In this document: positions 47,758 to 60,000 of the stretch, in pieces | How the letters are laid out: every line of letters begins with the position of its first letter | Position numbering within the stretch: the stretch's first letter is position 1 | Origin: Tetragonia tetragonoides | Lineage: Eukaryota > Streptophyta > Magnoliopsida > Caryophyllales > Aizoaceae | NCBI GenBank assembly: GCA_038025085.1 | Contig: CM076146.1 | Location: forward strand, 18,636,001 to 18,700,000 | Length of the DNA: 64,000 nt | Direction of reading: 5' to 3' | Position numbers and translations under genes: made by a program | Notes under the pieces: generated by a model | What the model was told of the DNA's origin: nothing | Seen by the model: only the letters and a program-made list of their open reading frames with translations | The model's database searches: none

Positions 47758-47941
47758 AACGAGCTAAAAAAACAAAAAAATTTTCTGAGCCGCGCGTCCC
47801 GGACTTAACGCGGACTCCCGCGTTTGTTGTGCACGCGGACGCCGCACTAGGGCGGCCCCGTGAGAGACTTTGCTGGTACCAAACTGTCGTGGGAGCACAG
47901 AGAGGAGAGAGAAAGAGAAAGAGAAAGAGAAAGAGAGGGCG
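47758..47941 (+). promoter_or_regulatory. Short proximal region and GA-rich 5' leader of the host gene
   Basis: A GC-rich segment (47790-47870, with CGCGGAC and CGCG repeats) is followed by a GAGAAA-rich tract at 47898-47938 directly before ATG 47942. No TATA box is obvious. The upstream boundary is the LINE poly(A), so the gene's proximal promoter lies in this 184 bp or within transposon sequence. Confidence 0.45.
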
Positions 47942-50900
47942 ATGGATGACGAAGTGGTGCAACGAGTGTTTGAAGAGGGAGGTCGGGAGTACATCCAACA
48001 ACCCTCAACTTCTTCTTCCTCTTCTATTCTCCAATCTCTCCCTCTTCATGTGGTATGCTTGCTTTCATTTCCTTCCAATTTATTATTCCCTCTTAATTAT
48101 TATACCTTGAATTATTTTGCCATTGGCTTTTTTGCATTATGTAAAAGTTTATTGAGAATCAGTTTTGGGTTAAATTCTGGATGATCATGTTATGTGAGAC
48201 CTGTTCATGTTTTTAAATTTTGGATTGGTGATGACATGTTTTTGTTTCTGATAGCTTTAAGTTCTTAATTTTAGAACACAAAGAATAGGCTTGATTGATG
48301 ACTTCATTTGACCCAGTTGATTAGAAATGCTTACTTTATTGTTAATTCTTTAGTTAGCTCTAACTATTGGTGGGGTTGGTCTGATTGCAGACTTTTGATC
48401 ACGGATGTTATTTGTTGATAAAATCTATTCAAGAACTTCGTGAGAAGAGGAAAGGTATTGTGACTGTGGGCATCGGTGGTCCGAGTGGCTCGGGTAAATC
48501 CAGGTATATATTCCATGTTGAGTTTGTGAATTGTGATACATGTTAGAACTTTTTATTGTTAATCGCAAATCTAAGTAAGCAAATATACGCCGAAGTGAGG
48601 TTGTATATCAAGTGGGAAAACATAATTTGTAGTGAGATTCAAATTTGAAACTAATCGTTAATGATGAAGTAATCACTAGCTTGTATGCATGGTTAACGCC
48701 TAATGATTTTCCAATGTGGGTTATTCATAATGGAATTCATCATCATTAGATGAATTCCATTATGGGAATATCCCACATTGGATCTTCTTTTATTACAAAT
48801 CACATGCAGCTCACGTGTATAAAATGGCTTATAACAAGTTGCCCTCCCTTAATCTGAAGCTTGTCCTCAAGCTTCATAGCTAAAATCAGGGAATCTTTTA
48901 ATATATCACCGCAAGTTTCCTGTAGCATCAACAGTTGATGTTAGATCAATGTCTCAGCTAGTAGACTACATCATGATTTCTTTTTTAATCCTTTATGTCC
49001 AGAACACCTACATCTTCAAATGCTTCCTTTCCTAGTATCATGCAAATATTCCTCCAGGGTGATACACATGAATCAGTGAAGAGAAATTGGGACAAAAATT
49101 GTTAATAAATGAACTCCAACCCAATGTGATTTCATTGATCATGCCTTTGTGCTAAGGGGCGCACTTGAATTGATAAAAGCTTCTGCTGGTTTGCATCAAC
49201 TGAAAATATAATTGAATCCAAATGATAAATTCTCCTCCAATGATCTTGAGCTGCTGAGTTGTAGCTCCTTCTTCTAGATTTTCTTGAGCGATCAGGTTCC
49301 TCGAAAATTTCCACGTTGTAGCGGATTATTCTGACTTGAGCTAATACTGTCATGATCTCCTTAGAGCTGATTGCTCCAGTGCTTTGCAGTACATTTGCAA
49401 TACTAGTATTCTCATCAAATAAACCATTGAGGCATTAGACCATTGAACAAACAAGCAAACCTCAGCATAATTGCCCATCTAAGCTGATATTCTGTTCACA
49501 GTGGCCACACTCCCCCCACCAAGATATCCTTGACCACAAGGTTCTTGGTCACGAGACAAAGTTCCCATTATTAAAGCTAGCTCCCATGCTGAAAATTCCA
49601 ACTTCATAAGCCACTCCACAGCGACCTCTTTATGTGCTTTAGTTATCGTTTTGTCACTTATGCACTTAGGTTCCCTTTGGATGCCTTTGCCCTTTTCAAG
49701 AGTATAGTGGGGTGGGCTGATATCATTGTCAACAGCCAAACTATACAAAAACCCCGAATTCGCAGTGCACTGAAATTCACTCTTTGAGGCCATCAGAACC
49801 CACCCTATGCATTCTTTAGCAAAGCAGAAATTTTCTATGTAAAAACTATTATCAATCCCAATTGAAATAGGATCACAAGCTACTGACCCCATATCATAAG
49901 TCCCACTAACTCCACCCTTGCACTTTCTCTCCTTGTCAGACATTCAATGAGATTATTAACAAGTAATAGCACATATGCATCCCGACTTTGAAGCTCATGG
50001 TAATCCATATATGCTTTGGTAATTCTTGGTCTTGCCATTTTAACTAATATATCAGATGGATCTTATGGAGGAGGAAATGGGGTTAAAGTATAGAGATTAA
50101 GCTGATGAAGGCATAGTTTGATCCACAGTTTGGGATTATTAGCTGGTTTTGCTTCTCTAAGTGGTCCATTTAAGAAAGACATTTCATCGAATGTCTTCTG
50201 GGTGTTGGCTTCCTGGCCCTCCCATTTAATGATTACCCCAGCAATGCTTCCTTGGGGAGTTCTCCAACAATCTTCATACTCATGTGTTGGAGCCTACTAG
50301 TGTCATCATCAGAGATTTTTGTAGCACGGCATTCATCGAGCACTTTATGCGCATCAGGGACTGACATCTTTTCTGCCACGCTCAATTCTACCACTGTTTC
50401 TGAATTAGGCTTTTCATCAAACACCTGGTAGGCATGTTCTTCCACTACGCTATTTTCGTTAAGAATTGCCCCACCATTTTGTTTATCACAAAATATTTGA
50501 GCTTCTATTTCTTGTTCATTTTGAGAAGAAAAGCAAAAAGTTGAGGTTTGGCTGAATTTTTGGCTTTTAGTGGTTACAGAGGGAAATGAGACATGTTTTT
50601 AGTTAGGGGCTGGGATCTTCCTTAGTTATGGTCGCAAGTTTGGGCTTCCTTTTGCAAATATTGGAGGGTTGCTTCTTGTAATTTGGCTAAAGAGTAAGCA
50701 TCATGCAAAGACTTTGGCATGTACATTTTCACAACTTTTCTAATTTCATATTGCAACTCATCTACAAACCAATAATTTGCAAAATTTCAGAGAGTTGTAC
50801 CTTGCTAATTATTTTATTGAATTCCTCATAGTATCTTCCAATGGTGCTTTCTTGTTCAAGATTTTTCAATTTTCTGATTTGTTCTTGCTGTTCTTGTAAT

Positions 50901-53900
50901 GAAGCTTGAAATTCAGCCCAAGATACTTGCAGAAGTTGAAATCCTTTTACAACTTCCTCCATTTTCTTTGCCCGAAAATCTTAATTTTTCTCAGATGATT
51001 GTGTCTCAACACATATGGAATTTGCCAGATGGATTGATTCTTGATTGACTGACGAACACAACCCAATCAACCGAAGAAGAATTGAAGTTGTGTTTGATAA
51101 TTCCAGAAATTGGAATTCTGATGGGGGCTTAATCAATTGAGGATGCAAATCAATCGATTGAACTTTCAAGAATATCAAGAACCCTTTAGGTTTTGAGAAT
51201 CAATCATAGAAACTTGGCCTAGAAAGTGCTTTGATACCAACTTGTTATAATGTATTCAAGGAATTATGTAATTCGAAGAACAGAGGCTATTCTACAAGAT
51301 CGATGTGAACTAGAAGATGATCGAGTGAGAATCACATAGAGGTTTAGCTAGAAGCTAACACTCAAGATAGAGAGGGAAAGACTTATATTGATATTCATTA
51401 GATAAATTCCAGAGTTATTACATGAGTAATTTACAGGCTCTGCCTCTTACATCAGCTGTACAACATGTCACCACCATGTGTATAAAATGGCGTATGACAC
51501 CAATCTATGAATAAACTTTGAATTACAATCCCTTCCTTCACCCACGTGGGCTATTATTTCTGATGCTAACTAATCCTCTCAAAAATCAAAAATATAATCA
51601 AACTGCTTTTCCAAAGAGTTTTTAGTAACCAGGTGAGCCTTAGTCAGAACACCCTCGTGATGAAGTCCATCTAGATGGTTCTCTCTACCCAAGCCTCATC
51701 TTTGCTACCCCTGAAATCCCCAAACACCATTCAATTTCACTCCTTATGCTTTTCCTTAACAAATTCCAACTTCATTTCATGAGTTTCAAGAAACCTCACT
51801 TCCCTTTATCCACTTATATTTGGAAGTCTAAGGTTCCTTTGAAGGTACGTGCTTTCTTTTGAGGACTACTGGTCCTCTTGGTTGTAATGCTTACTATCTT
51901 CAGTTGCAATAAAACTTTTCTTTATCATAAAAAAAGGAAGTCTATTGTCTTTGTTTGGGACCGGATACTTTATTTGGCTTCCTTTGGGCTAAGGCCGCTG
52001 GGGCAATTAAAAGGTGTTTCACTTATGGTTGTCCAACGCCATTGGCGAGATTTGTAGATATTTTGATTTTTTTTAAAGGATGCCTTGTCCTCTTATATTG
52101 TATTCTTATAAGAATTGATTAATAAATTTTCTTTTCTAAAAATGAGTTTCAAAAGACCTGCTTGCCATAAGTTCTGCTGACTTAGTTTTTGGATCTGATG
52201 TTTCTGAAGTTTAGCAGAGAAGGTGACCTCTGTTATTGGATGTACCGTTATCTCGATGGAGAACTACCGGAAAGCAGCTGAAGAATCAAATGACCTGGAT
52301 TCAATAGACTTTGAAGCATTAGTAAATAATCTCGAGGTTTGCTTCTAGCTACTTGTTGTTGTCACAGAGGTCCCAGGTTCGAGTCTCTCAGGGCCATTGG
52401 AGGTTTTACTGGTCGTTAACTTCAAGGCCAATGGGATTAGTCAAGCAAAGCTTGGATACCCATGTTATCTAAAAGAAAACTTCTTGTTGTTTTCAGGGAT
52501 TGGAGTGTGGAAACACACTTCTGTTGATAAATGTAATCTTTTGAAATTTGAAATGTCTCTGTTGTGTATTCTCATAATTATCGTAATTATATTAGTATTA
52601 GCTACTACATGCTAGTTAGACTGATGAGCCTGATCAATGTTTGGAATTTTGGATTGAGCTTACAAAAATATTCACAAAGAACCTAAAAAAATGGATTAGC
52701 AAAAAAATGGAAATATAAAAGGTGGTTCTTTATTTTTATTTTTCTTTGTTTTTGTTTTATATTTAAAACTGACCTATTTAATATGTTGTCTCTGATAAAA
52801 GGATCGAAGAATTGTTTGCACCATATTTTGCCGAGTTGACTTCAGCTCCCTTTTCAGAAAGAGGAGTATGTTGTTTTCCTTTTCCTCAGATATAGGAGAA
52901 ATAATGGCTTGTGCTAATGAGGGTTTTGAGTTTTGATCAACTTCGTGACAAACATACAGCTACTCCCCACTCTCCACTTGCCTGTCGCTTAGGAATAAAG
53001 TTTTGACTAACGACCCACTAAAACTTTTGAGTGGGATACATCTCCTGATGTTGTTTGAGGTTGATCGTAGGCAACAAGCTACTGCAGCACGTTAGGCTCA
53101 ATTCTGCTAGAATCACTCCCCTCTTTGGTTGGGGAGCATGAAATGACTCTAACTTTGTAGTTTAATAACATACTATTTCTTTGAGTTAATCCAGCTGTAA
53201 ACACGTGTGCAATGGTGTTTTCTCTGCACTTTACAGTGTCGTGCTTAAATTACTCATATTTTCTATTGCTTGATGTGAACTTCTTGTTGCGGAAATAGTA
53301 TTGTACTATTGTATGAAGCTCAACATGTACAGCTACTTATACAAGCTTCTTTTTTGAAATAGGACTTGTTGATAGGTGAAGATACCACAGTGCCAGTTTT
53401 TGATTTCCAAGAAAAGAGACACATTAGTTCAACAATTATAAGAGGGACCACATCGGGAGTGGTGGGTATTCTATGTTTACTGGTCCATCATGAACAATAT
53501 GTTCGCTATTATGAATCGTGTTCTTTGTAGGTTATTGTTGATGGTACATACGCGTTACATGCAAAATTGCGATCATTGCTGGATATTCGGGTTGCAGTGG
53601 TAATTGAATCTTCATCTCAAACTTCTTATATTTGCTTTCTTTTTTCTCTCAAGCAATTGGTTTTGTAACGATTTCTTATGTTGAAGACTTGAAGTTGCAT
53701 TATTTTAGGAAAGCTATTTACTTTCCTCCGCCTGTTTGCTTGGGACAGTTGTGTAAATTATATTCTGTGGAATATCATGTCAGGATCTTTACTGTAGTTT
53801 TATTATTTAATAGGTTGGTGGTGTTCATTTTAGTCTTCTTTCCAAGGTTCAATATGATATTGGAGATTCTTGCTCCCTGGATAACCTTATTGACAGCATA

Positions 53901-56900
53901 TTCCCATTGTTCAGAAAGCACATTGAACCAGACCTTCATCATGCACAGGTAAACTAATTCTTATTTTACTTTACTTGCAACTTCTTTTGGGGAGCAAGAC
54001 TTACCAAAATAGTTCTTCTAGTAACCTTTTTTTTTCTTTGTTTTTTGTGGGATGCTTTTCTGCAGATAAGAATAAACAATAGCTTTATATCATCTTTTAG
54101 GAAGGCAATCTACAAGCTGAAATGCAAAAGCGAGGTTAGTTTGTCTGTTAGAGATGATCAACCTGGCTAATTGAGATTCTGAGTGACTATGTTCATTTCC
54201 TTGTCGTATGAATATCTCCTGTGTGTGCTCTGCAACCAGGCTAGTGAGACTTCTTTTTCTTTATATTTATTCCTTCATTGTGAGTTTGCTTGGACCTGTT
54301 GCCGGTGAATCCTTGATACAAGGGGGAGTGTGTGGTCTTCCCAGTTAGTTTTGTGCAGCACTTGCACGCACGGTATCTTGGTTGGGTAGGGGAAAGGTGA
54401 GTAGATTACTTTGGCGGTGTGCCTTTTTCGCCATTTCTGGTGCATTTGGTCGGAGCTGAATGCTAGGATTATTATGGAGGTGTCTAGGCCAATTGATTTT
54501 GTTCGGGATAAGGCTTCTCTTTGGGCCAAGGCGGCTGGGGCCTTCGAGGGGGTGCCCCTTAGATGTTCAACGTTATTGGGGGGATTTGTAATTAATTTCT
54601 TTTTCTGAGGAATCCTTGTCCTCTTGCATTGTAATACTGTTTCGCTTTTGAATAAAAAGAAATTTCTTATCTGAAAATGAATATTTCCTGACTAATTCTG
54701 CCAAAGTCACTGCAGTATGCATGGCTTAATCAGCTTTCTATTGTAAGAATTGGTTAGACACCCGCACACTCCACCCATCCTTTATCCCCAGTTTGCCACT
54801 GTTATTTATATGAATTTAGCTTCTGCTACTGCTATTTTTACGGCTATACTATTTTCTCTCTTCAACACTAAACATTTTCTACACGAATTATAATGAACAA
54901 CCTGGTGCTTGCCTTTTGCCCTCTAAACACCCTTCCAACGATGGGATCCACACTGGTTATTTGTATTGTTTTTTTTTTATCATGGTTATTTGTATTGCTA
55001 GTTGTTACATGTAACACCCTTTCTTTGGAACTTTCTAGAATTTTTTGAAGAAGGCCATGCCGGGCAGCATATTCAGTGTTGAAGTCTAGACAAAGTTAAG
55101 ATGTGTTGTTAGATTTGTTCTGAAACTTTTGTTTTAGTACCAGCCCTTACGGAAATTAATTTTTTTGATGGCTTAGGAAAAAATGGTCCCAATGAAACAC
55201 ATGTATTGATGTTCAATGGAAATATTTCTAGGAAGGTGGCTAAGCTTTTGAGACCATTGAAGGCCGACTTTCCTATTGGAGAGAATTTCAATGTGAAAGT
55301 GCTCGCAACCAAATGCACCATTATATAGGGACATATTTTGTCACTTATCTGCACCTTTTCTGTTTTGTAGCCTCTCTCTGTCTCTCTTCTCTTGAGGACT
55401 CCTGGCCCTCTTCTCTCTTTGTACTGTCTGTTACCATGTTTTGACCTATTTTTGGATAATTAAAAGTTGTGCTTTTTTTTAAATAGCCTTATTGTAAACT
55501 AAACTGAACATGTAGTTCTTAATCCATGCAGTTGCAGAAACAATTAAACTCTTGATTTGAAGTGCATGGCAATCTTGTTACTTTTCAACTATTAAGACGT
55601 TGGAAGACAATTTGTCCCCGGGTGTGTGTGCTTTGTAATGAGGCTTTTGAGACTTATCTGCACCTTTTCTTGCATTGTAATTTTACAGTCTCTTTGGAGA
55701 CGGCTATTCAGTATTGGGTGGGGGTGGGGGGGGGGGCGATGTTTCATTTGCCCTCCTACCACTCATCCAGGCTCAGACTCTTTGACTAGTTACGGGCAAG
55801 GAGAATAGAATGTTGTGGCTGTCTGCATTATTTGCTCTGTTTTGGTGTGCGTGGCTGGAACAGAACTCTCGTAATTTTGATGGCGCCTCTAGGCCAATTG
55901 GCTTTGTTTGGGGTCGGGTGGTGGATTTGGCTTCTCTTTGGGCCAAGGTTTCAGGGGGTTTTAGAGGGTTGCCTCTCACTAATGTGAAACGCCACTGGGG
56001 CAATTTCTAATTAAGTTTTTTTCTTTTGAGGAAAACTTGCCCTCTTGGTTGTAATTGCTTACAGCTTACCACTTTCAGATTGAATAAAACTTTTCTTTAT
56101 CTAAAATCAAAGACAGCATAGGATAGGGTCAATGCAAATGATCTTCGTTAGAGGAGGAGGTCGTGTTTGTTGCCTGATGTTTGTGCTCTTCGGCGGGTGA
56201 GCAATGAGGCGAGTCAGATGACTTTGCATTTGTTCTTTACATGTGATTTTGCTTGCTGCTTCTGGGGCGACTGTTTGGTTTATTGGGAGAGGCGTGGGTT
56301 TGTCCTTCTACTGTGGTGGAGTTCTTCCAAGTGCGGTTCCTAGAGTTTGGGAGAGGAAAGGAGAGGAGATTACTATGGCGTAATGCAGTTTTTGTTATTA
56401 TTTGGTACCTTTGTTAGAAAGGAATGCCCGGGTCTTTAGGGCATGTTCTTTTCAGCTGGTTTCCAGTTTTGCCCAGTTTTCACCAGTTACCAGTTACAAA
56501 ATACAGTTTCTCCCAGTTTTTTTCCCAGTTTTCCTCTGTTTTGCCCAGTTTGACCTAGTTTTGTCGAGTTTTTCCCTATTTGATATTTTGACATATTAAA
56601 CATAATAATTAAATATGCAATATATTTAATCAAAATATAAAAATAAATGTATGCATTGACTTTATTTAAACATGAATAAAAGTCCTTGTCATAATAATAA
56701 TAATAATTTTAATAATAACAATATTAATAATGTTAATAATTTTTTTTATTACTATTATTATTTTTTTAGTGTACTTTTATTATTATTATTATTATTATTA
56801 TCAATATTTTTATTGCTATTTTTATTGTTATTATTAATGTAATTATTAATGTAATTATTAATATTTTTATTAATATTTTTTTTATTTTATTAATAATAAT

Positions 56901-56931
56901 AATAATTATTATTATTATATTATTATTATTA

Positions 56932-57002
<71 letters not shown>

Positions 57003-60000
57003 GTTGTTGTTGTTGTTAGTTTTTCCCAGTTACCAGTTAGATTTCCCAGTTTTCACCAGTTCTGCCCAGTTTCTCCCAGTTACTAATTACCGGTTTCCAG
57101 TTGAAAAGAACGAGCCCTTAATGGTGTGAGTGACCATGTCGGCTGATTAGTGTGGGATACACATACCTAGAATCATTATGGGCTAGAGCTAAAGGACCAT
57201 CTAGGAGTTATTCTATTACTCAGATCCAGCTCTGGACTAATTTGTAACTAGACTCTTTTTGGAGGACCACTTGCCCTCCTTTGTTGTACTTTTGATACTC
57301 GATTAGTACATACTTTCTGTTTATCAAAAAAAAAAATCTAAAAAATAAAACGTTGGACAGTTAAGGAGACATTTGATTTAGGCTCTATTTGCCTCAACTT
57401 AATTTTACTTAAATTCAGTTCAGTTCATGTGTAACTTTATGACTCATATAACTTTTTATTCTGAAATAAATTCATGATGATAACTATGTCATTAGATAGA
57501 TCTCAAAGCATACTTTCAAATGAGTCCAATATTGAATATGTTTGGACGAGTTTTAAATGGTCAAAGGTCAATTTAAAAAAGTCTTTCAGTTCATTTCAGT
57601 TCAGTTCATTTTTTTCAACTTGAAAGTAACGGAGCCTTAGGCTCTGTTTGATTCAACTTAATTTCACTTAAATTCAATTTAGTTCAGTCCAGTTCAGTTC
57701 ATGTGTAAGTTGTAACTTATCACTCATATAAGTATTTATTCCGAAATGATTTCATGATGATAACTATGTCATCGGAAAGATCTCAAAGCATACTTTCAAA
57801 CGAGTCCAATATTTACTATGTTTGGACGAATTTTAAACGGTTAACAGTCAAGTTAATAGAATCAATTCAGTTCATTTCTGTTCAGATCAGTTTTATCCAG
57901 GTGAATCAAGCAGAGCCTTAGTGTTTTGAGTTATTGTAATCCAAAGCTCAAATTGTCCAATGATCCTTTCAACTGTGAAAGGGACACCATATCTATTTTT
58001 CAAAAGTACCTTTATTGATTCCTTTATTCGTCTTATAATCTATTGTTATATGCCATTCTGTTAAGGTGCCTCTCAATGGGCTCCCACCTAAGGCAGGGTA
58101 CAGAAGACGAGTACCATAGGTCCATACCATAGACCACTACCTTTTCTTAAGAAGCCATTCTCTTCAGACCCTTGACTGGAAATGCATGGTTTGTCTGCTA
58201 CTTCACCATAAATAAGAAACAATTTAAGTAACTGGACAGTCTTGTCATGAAGCAAAGCCCACCCTTGATTTAGACTTTCAGTTTCTTACCTTCTTGGGTA
58301 AGAGCCTAAGTGGACCATTCTTTTTAAGCAGTAGAAAATTCTATTCATATGCTGCTAAGTGTGGTAGATTCTCTGATTGATGTGTGATGATTTATTTCAA
58401 CTGTCAACTAACTATTTGTGCCTCTTTCACAGTCACCGAATGGACACTCTGATTACATCTTGACTGGACAGGAAGCACAGTCCGACAAGTAAGTTCCTCT
58501 GATGAGCTGCTTTCTTTTTTAGAAAACATGGGTGTCCAAGCTTTGCTTGACTAATCCCATGGGCCCTGAAGTTAATGACCAGGAAAACCTCTAGTGGCCC
58601 TGAGGGGTCTTGTACCGTGGACCTCTGGGTTAGATCTAAGAAGTCTTACCAGTTGAGCTACCCTCTCAGGGTTTCTGATGGGCGGCTTTGCAATTGTGCT
58701 ATCTGTATTTGTTTGGAACATTTCTAACTAAGTCTGAAGTTCGTCATATATTCACATGCAAACCCTTAGCTTTAGAAGTGCTTTAAGATTGGGTCTAGTT
58801 GTAGAGAGGTATCTAAGTGGCGTTGATTATGTTTTTTGGGACCATGGATTACCAAGCGCCCCAAACTGTCATTGTTGATCAAAATTCTGTTATAGCTCAA
58901 ATGCTGAAGTGTTATGTTTGGTCTTCCCTCATAATACCCTCTAGCTAACTACATTTGGTAGTCTAAGGTTATTGTGGAGTAAGCTGTTTGGTTTCTTGGG
59001 GAAACAGTGGTGTTTCCTGCTACTGTGCCGGAGTTGTTTCAGGTTCGCTTTTTGGGTTTGCGGAGAGATAAGGAGATGAAATTGCTGTGGCTTAATGCTG
59101 TTTTTGCTATCTTATGGATTTTTGGACTGGAGAGGAACGGAAGAATCTTCTCTAGACGCTCCCTGACACCTGATTCCCTATGGGATAGGGTGTGACTTGT
59201 TTAGCTTCTTTGTCGGCCAAGCGGAGAGGGGGAGGGAGGCTTTTAAGAGCTATTCGATTACAACAAAATTGGACTATTTTGATGTAATTTCTGTGGGAGG
59301 ACAGCTTGTCCTCCATTGCTGTTTCAGCAATGTCTTTAATAAAAGATTTTCTTATAAAAAAAACATTTGGAAGCCTAAGGTCCTGTGAAGGTGTGTGTCT
59401 TTGTTTGGACTTTGATAACAGGTAAGATGAACACACATGACATGCTACAGCGGAGGAGACTTTGGATGGGCGTTATTGCCAGATGTTTGTGTATGTGTCA
59501 CCAGGCTCTGCATTTGTTTTTGCTTTATGAGTTTACTTGCACAGTTTCTGCAAATGCGTTTTGTAGAGTTTTGAAGGAGGAAGGATAGTAGGCTGTTGTG
59601 GCAGTGCACATTTTTGTAATTCTTTGGTGCCTTTGTTTGGAGATGGCTCGAGGGTCTTTAACGGTGCCACCCTCCTGTCTTTGGCTGGGACCATGTGGTG
59701 TATTTGGCTTCTCTTTGGTTCAAAGTGACTGGGGCTTTTAGGGGGGTGTCCCTGACTGATGTTCAACGTTACTGGGATGATTGTAGTTAGTTTTGTTGTT
59801 GTTTTCGAGGACTTCTTGTCCTCATATTATGTACTTATTAACTTCTTCTCATTAGTTAAGACATTTCTTATCCAGGGAAAAAAATCCATGTCCATAGTCT
59901 TGGGCAGTTTCTTTCTCTTTATGGAAAATTTGGGGTTGGATAATCAGATATGTGCTGAACATATTTTGACACCATTAATTGACTAATCTTAATGGAAGCT

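Larger units (their letters stand above)
48790..51499 (-). mobile_element. Ty3/gypsy remnant in intron 2 (pol mostly deleted)
   Basis: On the minus strand, an LTR (51499-51243) is followed by a tRNA-Met-type primer site TTGGTATCAAAGCA (51241-51228). Gag fragments come next (50962-50620), then unknown sequence. A pol 3' tail reading MKLEDKLQIKGG lies near 48882-48847, with polypurine AAGGGAGGGCAAC. A second LTR start, TGTTATAAGCCATTTTATACAC, is at 48836 and matches TGTCATACGCCATTTTATACAC at 51499. RT, RNase H and integrase are absent, so it is an internally deleted copy lying opposite to the host gene. Confidence 0.72.

Noticed and set aside
56690..57020. TTA/ATT-rich tract as an autonomous satellite
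   Set aside because: It lies within the inverted repeats of a MITE with TTA duplication and is best seen as its core.
58511..58674. Minus-strand A/B-box sequence as a tRNA gene
   Set aside because: It has a SINE body, an A-rich tail and target duplications, and a second truncated copy exists at 52365.
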